Shown in pieces: positions 28,264 through 34,954 of a DNA stretch of 64,000 nucleotides. Below the pieces are notes generated by a model. It saw only the letters and a program-made list of their open reading frames with translations. It was not told the DNA's origin and did no database searches. Numbering within the stretch: position 1 is the stretch's first letter; each line of letters begins with the position of its first letter. The DNA lies in the NCBI GenBank assembly GCA_036563665.1, contig DATCLY010000041.1:1-64000 (forward strand), written 5' to 3'. A program made the translations under genes and the position numbers. This stretch comes from FEN-1219 sp036563665. GTDB taxonomy: Bacteria > Pseudomonadota > Gammaproteobacteria > Steroidobacterales > Rariloculaceae.

Positions 28264-28567
28264 GCGACGCTTCCCTGCCTTGGTGCGCCCGCATGATGAC
28301 GACCGCGAGCCGATCCGCCAGGTCCGAGACGGCGGCGGCTTCCATCATGGCGAGCGTGTCCTCGGGCGTGAGCTCGATGCCGTACACGGCCTCGACTTGC
28401 GCGAGCACCGACACGAGCGTGAGCGAGTCGACGTCGAGCTCGAGCATGCGCGTGTCGGGCGACACGTCGCGACGGTCCCGGCTGCACGCCTGCGCGAGCG
28501 CGTCGCAGACGAACCCGGTCAGCGACGTCGCGGCAGAGTCGATGCCCGGCGGGATGCGATCCGTCAC
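28247..28567 (-). CDS. Acyl carrier protein
   Basis: A stand-alone carrier protein of 106 residues. The phosphopantetheine site is Ser 48 in LDVDSLTLVSVL, followed by the acidic helix VEAVYGIELTPEDTL. This is a normal four-helix carrier layout with short extra ends. It is the first gene of the eight-gene minus-strand operon and overlaps the ligase gene. No ketosynthase or condensation domain is present, so it probably holds a single acyl group for transfer rather than serving an assembly line. Confidence 0.88.
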   Translation of the reverse strand: MTDRIPPGIDSAATSLTGFVCDALAQACSRDRRDVSPDTRMLELDVDSLTLVSVLAQVEAVYGIELTPEDTLAMMEAAAVSDLADRLAVVIMRAHQGREASHGSAC

Positions 28568-28924
28568 GGCGATGGCTCCCTCGCGGAGTGTGGAGCGATG
28601 CGCTTCCTGCGATGGGCCGTGAGTCTAGATGCCGCTCGGGCGATCCTACAATTCGCAGAATCTCCCAATCTCGGAGAGAATTGCCTGGACGAGAGCGCGT
28701 GGGCCTGCGGCCGGCCGCGGCGAGCGCCACTCACCGTGTCGCTTTACCGAGAGCGCGGCGCAAAGGCGATTCTGGTCGCAGCGCTGGCGACCGCGGCCGC
28801 GGCGCTTTTGGACCAGAGGAATGGTTTCGCTGTTTAGGCGCTGGGCGCCGTTCCATCGCTCGTCGGCGCGGCGCGGTTGAGCACGGACGCGGAGGCGCTC
28901 GCGCCGTCGTATACTCGACCGGCG
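28568..28924. promoter_or_regulatory. Divergent intergenic region with imperfect inverted repeat
   Basis: This gap of 357 bases lies between the carrier-protein operon and the DUF885 gene. At 28649-28683 the ends CAATTC and GAATTG enclose TCTCC and GGAGA arms, giving an imperfect dyad in an AT-richer patch. A TACAAT that could serve as a -10 box overlaps its left end (28647-28652). No gene was recognised. The region most likely controls the operon at 28567-18811. Confidence 0.4.
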
Positions 28925-30700
28925 ATGCGCGCCGTTTCCCTGCCCCGGTTCCTCGCGCTCACCGCGCTCGCGGCCGTCGCCGCCTGTGCGGCCCATGCGC
29001 AGGCCGTGGACGAGGACGCGGCGGCCCGCGTCACCGCCCTCGCGGACGCCTACGTCGCGGCCTACTTCGAGGCGTTCCCCCACCACGCCACGCTGCTCGG
29101 CGTCGCGGACGCGCCGCACGACCGGCTGCCGGACATCTCCGCCGCGGCGCGCGAGCGCTGGCACCGGCGGGAGGAGCAGTTCCTCGCGGAGCTCGAAGCC
29201 ATCGAGCCGGCGGCGCTCCCGCCGGATCATCCGGCCGCCGTCACGCACGCCTTCCTCACGGAGATCCTGCGCAACGAGTTGGCCTATCGCGTCTGCCGCA
29301 TGTGGCTGTGGAACGTGAGCCCCACGTGGACCGGGTGGCAGTCGGAGATGGCCGTGCTCGCGGACTCGCAACCCCTGGCCACCGCGGCCGCGGCCGACGC
29401 GGCCTACCGCCGGTTCGCAGAGCTGCCCCGCTACCTCGAGCAGGAGATCGCGAACCTGCGCGCGGGCCTCGCGGCCGGCTACTCGGCGCCGCGCGGCAAC
29501 GTGGAGGCGGTGCTGCGGCAGATGGACGCGCTGCTCGCGGCGCCGGTCGACGAGTCGCCGTTCGCCGCGATGGCGGCCGACGCGCCCGGCAACCTCGCCG
29601 AGCGCATGCGCGCGCTCGAGACGAACGCCATCCGCCCGGCGATCGCGCGCTATCGGGATTTCCTGCGCGACGAGTACCTGCCCGCGGCGCGCGCGGCCGT
29701 CGGCGTGGACGCGCATCCCGAAGGCGACGACTGCTATCGCGCGGCCGTGCGCTACCACGCCACGCTGGACCTCTCGGGCGAGGAGATCCATCGCATCGGG
29801 CTCGAGCAGATGGCGGCGATTCACGAGGAGATCCGCGCCATCGCGGCGCGCGGCTTCGGCGGCGACGAGCCGACCGAGGTGCTCGCCCGGCTGCGCGACG
29901 AGCCGCGCTACTGGTTCGCGAGCCGCGAGCAGATGCTCGAGACGGCCCGCGCGGCCGTGGCGCGCGCCGCCGCGGCGTCGCGCGAGTGGTTCGGCCGCGT
30001 GCCGCGCGCCGCCGTGGTGGTGGAGCCGTTCCCCGCGTTCTCCGAGGCCTCCGCGCCGGGCGGGCTGTACAACGCGCCGGCCGAGGACGGCAGCCGACCC
30101 GGCATCTACTACATCAACCTCCGCGAGGCCGAGCGGACGAGCCGGGCCGGCCTCGAGGCCACGGCGTTCCACGAGACCTATCCCGGGCACCACCTGCAGG
30201 TAGGGCTCGCGCTCGAGCACGCCGGGCTGCACGCCGTCACGCGGTACTTCTACTCGTCGGGGTTCGCGGAAGGCTGGGGACTCTACGCCGAGCGCCTCGC
30301 GGACGAGATGGGCCTCTACTCCTCGGACGTGGACCGGCTCGGGCTCCTCTCGAACGAGGCGCTGCGCGCGGCGCGGCTCGTGGTGGACAGCGGCCTGCAC
30401 GCGCTCGGCTGGACGCGTGAGCAGGCGATCGACTACATGCTCGCGAACACGGCCGAGTCCGAGGCGAGCGTGGCCGCCGAGGTGGATCGCTACATCGCGG
30501 TGCCCGGCCAGGCCACGGCCTACATGCTCGGCAACCTCGAGATCCGGCGCCTGCGCGAGGCGGCCGAGGAGCGCCTGGGCGACGCGTTCGACGTGCGCGC
30601 GTTCCACGACGCCGTGCTCGAGGACGGCGCCGTACCGCTGTCCATGCTGCGGCGCAAGATGGAGCGCTGGATCGCGGCCCAGGCCGAAGCCCGCCGGTGA
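28925..30700 (+). CDS. Exported DUF885 family protein (putative metallopeptidase)
   Basis: A 591-residue protein with a signal peptide (about 1-26, ending AHAQA). DUF885 members resemble zinc metallopeptidases. Visible landmarks are TAFHETYPGHHLQ (the H-E-x-x-P-G-H-H signature, likely metal site) and FAEGWGLYAERLADEMGLY, which supplies the third ligand region. NLRE and VPGQATAYMLGNLEI are further family features. The ATG at 28925 places the signal peptide at the N-terminus. It is divergent from the carrier-protein operon. It might process peptides in the periplasm, but DUF885 genes are common and the link to the neighbouring locus is unproven. Confidence 0.85.
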   Translation: MRAVSLPRFLALTALAAVAACAAHAQAVDEDAAARVTALADAYVAAYFEAFPHHATLLGVADAPHDRLPDISAAARERWHRREEQFLAELEAIEPAALPPDHPAAVTHAFLTEILRNELAYRVCRMWLWNVSPTWTGWQSEMAVLADSQPLATAAAADAAYRRFAELPRYLEQEIANLRAGLAAGYSAPRGNVEAVLRQMDALLAAPVDESPFAAMAADAPGNLAERMRALETNAIRPAIARYRDFLRDEYLPAARAAVGVDAHPEGDDCYRAAVRYHATLDLSGEEIHRIGLEQMAAIHEEIRAIAARGFGGDEPTEVLARLRDEPRYWFASREQMLETARAAVARAAAASREWFGRVPRAAVVVEPFPAFSEASAPGGLYNAPAEDGSRPGIYYINLREAERTSRAGLEATAFHETYPGHHLQVGLALEHAGLHAVTRYFYSSGFAEGWGLYAERLADEMGLYSSDVDRLGLLSNEALRAARLVVDSGLHALGWTREQAIDYMLANTAESEASVAAEVDRYIAVPGQATAYMLGNLEIRRLREAAEERLGDAFDVRAFHDAVLEDGAVPLSMLRRKMERWIAAQAEARR

Positions 30701-30712
30701 CGGCTCCCGTCG

Positions 30713-30925
30713 GGCCGTTCTGCTCTGTCGTCATCCTCCCAGTCGAGCGTCGTCTCGAGCAGCACGTTCGGCGCGCGGCCGATCTCGAGCTCCACGGGCA
30801 GGCCCACCGGCCGGTCGCCGATCTCGGCTTCGCAGCGCATGGTCTCCGTTCGCGGGAATGCTGTGGATCGTGAACGATACCGCGGGCATGACAGCGATCG
30901 ACGGCGGCGAGCCGTCGCCGACCCT
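30713..30925 (-). pseudogene. Possible frameshifted gene remnant
   Basis: The gap of 385 bases between the DUF885 gene and the TetR gene contains two protein-like minus-strand segments in different frames. One reads SIAVMPAVSFTIHSIPANGD (about 30845-30910). The next reads MRCEAEIGDRPVGLPVELEI and continues to ETTLDWEDDD (about 30720-30841). Joined by a frameshift they would make one short protein-like stretch. No start with a ribosome site or full family match was found. This is a weak call. Confidence 0.3.
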
Positions 30926-31051
30926 CGGCTGGCCACGGCGCGCGGCATGGCGGTGTCTAGGAGCGCTGGCCCAGCGCGATGCGTGGCGGCGTCGTCGGCC
31001 AGGCGAGCCCGGGCGGCCTGCTCGGCGCGGTCCCCGCCCGATGCAGGGTTG

Positions 31052-31078
31052 CATTTAAATTAAACTTTCATTTAAATT
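31052..31078. promoter_or_regulatory. TetR operator candidate: tandem ATTTAAAT boxes
   Basis: Two self-complementary ATTTAAAT boxes lie at 31053-31060 and 31070-31077. Their starts are 17 bases apart, within the directly repeated CATTTAAATT. They end just before the TetR start codon. The patch is strikingly AT-rich in otherwise GC-rich DNA. Position and symmetry suggest that the TetR protein binds here and represses its own operon. Confidence 0.6.
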
Positions 31079-31085
31079 TCCGCGC

Positions 31086-31742
31086 ATGGCGGCCATCCCC
31101 TCGAAACCCCGCAAGCGCCGCAAGCCCGGGCGGCCGGCCCGCTCGCAGAACCAGCGCGAGCACCTGCTCGACACGGCGGTCGCCTGCTACGCGCGCGACG
31201 GCGTCACGGCCACCAGCGCGCGCACCATCGCGGCCGCCGCCGGCGTCACGCCGGCGCTCGTGAACTACTACTTCGGCAGCAAGGAGCGCCTGCTCGAAGC
31301 GGTGGTGCAGGAGCGGCTCATGCCCGTCGTCCTGAGCCTGCGCGACACCGTGGCCGCGGCCGGCGAATCTCCCGCGGCGGTGGCCGCGGCCTTCGTGCGC
31401 GGCATTCATGCCGCCGTGGCGCGGCACCCCTGGCTGCCGTCGATCTGGGTGCGGGAGATCCTCACCGAGAACGGCGCGCTGCGCGAAGCGTTCTTCGAGC
31501 GCGTGTCGCCGCTCGTGCCGCGCCTGCTCGCCGAGCGCTTCGGTGCCGCGCGGCAGAGCGGCGCGCTGCCCGAGGGTCTCGACCCGCGCCTCGTGGTGGT
31601 CTCGCTGATCGGCCTCACGTTCTTCCCGCTCGCCGGCGCCTCCATCTGGCGGCGGCTGTTCGACGCCCACGACGTGGACAACGAGGCGTTGCAGCGCCAT
31701 ACGCTCGCGCTGCTGCGCCAGGGCCTGGGAGCGCCGCCATGA
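31086..31742 (+). CDS. TetR family transcriptional regulator
   Basis: A 218-residue regulator with an Arg/Lys-rich N-terminal arm and the TetR helix-turn-helix at about residues 41-72 (TSARTIAAAAGVTPALVNYYFGS). An all-helical ligand-binding half follows. TetR proteins usually repress an adjacent efflux operon until a small molecule binds. It overlaps the HlyD-type gene by four bases (ATGA), so it is co-transcribed with the pump it probably controls. The tandem boxes at 31052-31078 are its likely operator. The inducer is unknown. Confidence 0.92.
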   Translation: MAAIPSKPRKRRKPGRPARSQNQREHLLDTAVACYARDGVTATSARTIAAAAGVTPALVNYYFGSKERLLEAVVQERLMPVVLSLRDTVAAAGESPAAVAAAFVRGIHAAVARHPWLPSIWVREILTENGALREAFFERVSPLVPRLLAERFGAARQSGALPEGLDPRLVVVSLIGLTFFPLAGASIWRRLFDAHDVDNEALQRHTLALLRQGLGAPP

Positions 31743-32713
31743 AGCTGCCACGCGCCCTCGTTCTCGCCGCGAGCGCGGCGCTCGCCGCGGGCTGCGCCGA
31801 CCCCGAGCCCGCGCCCCTCGTGGGCTCGCTCGAGTGGGACCGCATCGCGCTGACGGCGGAGCTCGCGGAGCCCGTGCTGCGCTGGGCCGTCGCGGAAGGC
31901 GACCGCGTGAAGGCCGGCGACGTGCTGCTCGAGCTCGACCCGCGGCGGCAGGACGCGCGCATCGCGCAGGCGCGCGCGCAGCTCGAGGAGGCGAAGGCGC
32001 GGCTCGAGGAGCTCGTGCGCGGCCCCCGCATCGAGACCATCGCGGCGGCCCGCGCGGACCTCGAGCGCGCGCGGGCCCTGCAGGCGGACGCGGAACGGGA
32101 GTACGTGCGCATCTCTGGCCTGCGCGAGCGCGAGCTCGTCTCGCCGTCCGTTCTGGACCAGGCGCTCGCGCTGCGCAACCAGCGCCGGGCCGAGACCCAG
32201 GCCGCGGAAGCGGCGCTCGACGAGCTCATGGCGGGCACGCGGCCGGAGCAGATTGCCCAGGCGGAGGCCGCCGTCGCCGCGGCCCAGGCGGCGCTCGCGC
32301 AGCTCGAGCTCACGCGCGAGCGCCTCACCGTGCGCGCGCCCCGCGACGGCGTGGTCGACGCGCTGCCGTTCCATCCCGGCGACTATCCGCCCGTGGGCGG
32401 GGAGCTCGTGAGCCTGCTCGTGGGCGAGGCGCCCTATGCGCGCGTCTTCGTGCCCGCGCTGCGCCGCCCGGGGCTGAAGGCCGGCGACCGCTTCGAGGTG
32501 CGCGTGCAAGGAGTCGCTACGCCGTTCCGCGCCACGTTGCGCAGCGTCCGCAGCGAGGCGAGCTTCACGCCCTACTACGCACTCGCCGGCGACGACGCCT
32601 CGCGGCTCGTGTACCGCGCGGAGCTCGTGCTCGAGGGCGAAGACGCGGCATCCCTGCCGGCGGGCCTGCCGCTCACCGCGGTGCCGTATGAAGACGACGG
32701 CGCGACCGACTGA
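31739..32713 (+). CDS. HlyD-type adaptor lipoprotein of ABC-2 efflux system
   Basis: A 324-residue periplasmic adaptor. A lipobox (ALAAGC) lies near residue 20. A lipoyl half (LRWAVAEGDRVKAGDVLLELD), a coiled-coil hairpin rich in Ala/Arg/Glu (about 75-185), the second half (LTVRAPRDGVVDALPF) and a barrel domain follow. This resembles YbhG/YhiI adaptors working with ABC-2 exporters. It overlaps the ATPase gene by 26 bases. An outer-membrane channel gene is not present and would have to be supplied elsewhere. Confidence 0.88.
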   Translation: MKLPRALVLAASAALAAGCADPEPAPLVGSLEWDRIALTAELAEPVLRWAVAEGDRVKAGDVLLELDPRRQDARIAQARAQLEEAKARLEELVRGPRIETIAAARADLERARALQADAEREYVRISGLRERELVSPSVLDQALALRNQRRAETQAAEAALDELMAGTRPEQIAQAEAAVAAAQAALAQLELTRERLTVRAPRDGVVDALPFHPGDYPPVGGELVSLLVGEAPYARVFVPALRRPGLKAGDRFEVRVQGVATPFRATLRSVRSEASFTPYYALAGDDASRLVYRAELVLEGEDAASLPAGLPLTAVPYEDDGATD

Positions 32714-33641
32714 GCCCGCCATCGAAGCGCGTGGCCTCACCAAGCGCTTCGGCGACCTCGTCGCGGTGGACGCGCTCGATCTCGAGGTGCGGCGCGGCGA
32801 GGTTTACGGCTTCCTGGGCCCCAACGGCTCGGGGAAGTCCACCACCATCCGCATGCTGTGCGGGCTGCTGCTGCCGAGCGGCGGCGACATCCGCGTGCTC
32901 GGCCTCGAGATCCCCCGCGAAGCCGAGGCGCTCAAGCGCCGCATCGGCTACATGACGCAGCAGTTCTCGCTCTACGAGGACCTCACGGTCGCCGAGAACC
33001 TCGAGTTCATGGCCGCCGTGCACGACGTACCGCGGCGGCGTGCGCGCCGGCGCATCGAGGAGCTGCTCGAGCGCTACGCGCTCGCCGACCGCCGCGGGCA
33101 GCTCGCGGGCACGCTGTCCGGCGGCCAGAAGCAGCGGCTCGCGCTCGCGGCCACCGTGCTGCACGAGCCGGACCTGCTGTTCCTCGACGAGCCGACGAGC
33201 GCCGTGGATCCGGAGTCGCGACGGGAGTTCTGGGACACGCTGTTCGAGCTCGCCGACGCGGGCACCACGCTGCTCGTCTCCACGCACTACATGGACGAGG
33301 CCGAGCGCTGCACGCGCCTCGCGATCCTCGACCGGGGCCGCCTCGTGGCCGACGGCAGCCCGCGGGCGCTCCTCGACGGGCTGCCCGGGCGCACGCTGCT
33401 CGTGGAGACGCCGAGCCCGCGGCAGGCGAAGCGCGCCCTCGCGGACGTTCCGGGGGTGATCGCGCTCACGCAGATCGGCACCTCGCTGCGCGTGCTCGCC
33501 GCGGACGGCGCAGAGCTCGATGGCCGCCTCGCCGCGGCGCTTCGCGCGGCCGGCGTCGAAGGGCACGTGCGGCCCACGGCGCCGAACCTCGAGGACGTGT
33601 TCGTGGCGGCCACCCGCAAACCGCTGCCGGAGGCGGCATGA
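32688..33641 (+). CDS. ABC-2 efflux ATPase
   Basis: A 317-residue ABC ATPase. Walker A is GPNGSGKST, the Q-loop lies in YMTQQFSLYEDLTV, the signature is LSGGQKQRL and Walker B is LLFLDEPTSAVD with a His switch in STHYMDEAERC. The C-terminal 90 residues form the small domain common to drug-export ATPases. It has one ABC domain, where YbhF has two. It is encoded between the adaptor and the ABC-2 permease with overlaps on both sides, giving the energy unit of one efflux pump. Confidence 0.93.
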   Translation: MKTTARPTEPAIEARGLTKRFGDLVAVDALDLEVRRGEVYGFLGPNGSGKSTTIRMLCGLLLPSGGDIRVLGLEIPREAEALKRRIGYMTQQFSLYEDLTVAENLEFMAAVHDVPRRRARRRIEELLERYALADRRGQLAGTLSGGQKQRLALAATVLHEPDLLFLDEPTSAVDPESRREFWDTLFELADAGTTLLVSTHYMDEAERCTRLAILDRGRLVADGSPRALLDGLPGRTLLVETPSPRQAKRALADVPGVIALTQIGTSLRVLAADGAELDGRLAAALRAAGVEGHVRPTAPNLEDVFVAATRKPLPEAA

Positions 33642-34729
33642 GCCTGCGCCGGCTCGGCTCCATCGTCTTCAAGGAGCTGCTGCAGCTCAGGCGCGACCGG
33701 CTGAGCTTCGCGATGATCGTCGGCATCCCCACGCTGCAGCTCGTGCTCTTCGGCTACGCCATCAACCTCGACGTGCGCCACCTCGACGCGGCCGTGCTCG
33801 ATCTCGCGGACACGGCGCGCTCGCGCGAGCTCGTCGCGCAGATCGCGGCCACCGACGTGCTCGACATCGAGCACTGGCTCGCGAGCCCGCAGGCGCTCGA
33901 GGCGCTGCTCCGCGAGGGCCGGATCCAGGCGGCCCTCGTCGTGCCGCGGGACGTCGAGGCTCGGCTCGAGCGGCGCGACCGCCCGGCGCTGCAGATCGTC
34001 GTGGACGGCTCGGACCAGGTCATCCAGGCGGCCGCGCGACAGCTCGCGGCCTTCCCCGTGCACGAGCACGTCGGCTGGACGCGCCGCGCGTCGCCCGTGG
34101 AGGTGGTGAACTTCTACAACCCGGAGCGGCGCGCGCCCGTCAACACGGTGCCCGGCCTCGTGGGAGTGATTCTCACGATGACGATGGTGCTGTTCACGGC
34201 CATCGCGCTCGTGCGGGAGCGCGAGCGCGGCAACCTCGAAATGCTGATCGCCACCCCGGTGTCGCCGTGGGAGCTGACGCTCGGCAAGGTGCTGCCGTTC
34301 ATCGGCATCGGAATCGTGCAGGTGACCGTGGTGCTGCTGCTCGGGCGGCTGCTCTTCGACGTGCCCATCCGCGGCTCGCTGGGCGAGCTCTACCTGGCGG
34401 CGCTCGTGTTCGTGATCGCGAGCCTCGCGCTCGGCATCTTCATCTCGACGCTCGCACGCAGCCAGTTCCAGGCCATGCAGATGTCGTTCTTCACGTTCCT
34501 GCCGCAGATCCTGCTGTCGGGCTTCATGTTCCCGCTCGCCGGCATGCCGGTGGCGGCGCAGTGGATCGCGGAAGCGCTGCCGCTCACGCATTTCCTGCGG
34601 CTGGTGCGCGGCATCATGCTGCGCGGCGCCACGCTCGCGGAGCTCTGGCCGTCGCTCGCGGCGCTCGGCGCGTTCATCGCCGTCATGCTGGCGGTCGCGG
34701 TGGCGCGGGTGCGCAAGCGGCTCGACTGA
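33638..34729 (+). CDS. ABC-2 type permease
   Basis: A 363-residue permease of the YbhS/YhhJ class. One N-terminal helix is followed by a periplasmic domain of about 150 residues. Five helices follow, including the ABC-2 landmark ALVRERERGNLEMLIATPVSPWELTLGK and the QMSFFTFLPQILLSGFMFPLAGMP region (given as part of one conserved stretch). It overlaps the ATPase stop (ATGA). Only one permease gene is present, so it probably works as a homodimer. The substrate is likely a drug-like or cationic compound, by family only. Confidence 0.9.
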   Translation: MSLRRLGSIVFKELLQLRRDRLSFAMIVGIPTLQLVLFGYAINLDVRHLDAAVLDLADTARSRELVAQIAATDVLDIEHWLASPQALEALLREGRIQAALVVPRDVEARLERRDRPALQIVVDGSDQVIQAAARQLAAFPVHEHVGWTRRASPVEVVNFYNPERRAPVNTVPGLVGVILTMTMVLFTAIALVRERERGNLEMLIATPVSPWELTLGKVLPFIGIGIVQVTVVLLLGRLLFDVPIRGSLGELYLAALVFVIASLALGIFISTLARSQFQAMQMSFFTFLPQILLSGFMFPLAGMPVAAQWIAEALPLTHFLRLVRGIMLRGATLAELWPSLAALGAFIAVMLAVAVARVRKRLD

Positions 34730-34731
34730 AA

Positions 34732-34848
34732 GATCGCGGCAGAAAACCGCTCCCACCAGGCCATCTTCGGGTGGGAGCGCCTTTCCAGGCGCGACTCTTC
34801 GTTCGGCGCGCAAACAAGAAGGATAGCGGCTGCAGAGCCGCTTTCGCC
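34732..34848. repeat. REP-like hairpin group after efflux operon
   Basis: Three hairpin units follow the permease stop. These are a GCGGCAGAAAACCGCTCCC form, an inverted GTGGGAGCGCCTTTCCAGGC form ending near 34801, and a third unit at 34822-34848 (GCGGCTGCAGAGCCGC). They lie before the Mrp operon and probably mark the end of the efflux transcript. The remaining bases up to 34954 hold no recognised gene. Confidence 0.7.
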
Positions 34849-34954
34849 TGCGGCGCCGGCGCGGGGCTTGGTGCGTTCGCGCAGTGGCAGGCACAATCAC
34901 CGATTCGGGCCTTCGTGCCGTTTCTCCAACCCCCATGAGCGTTTACGGGTACCG

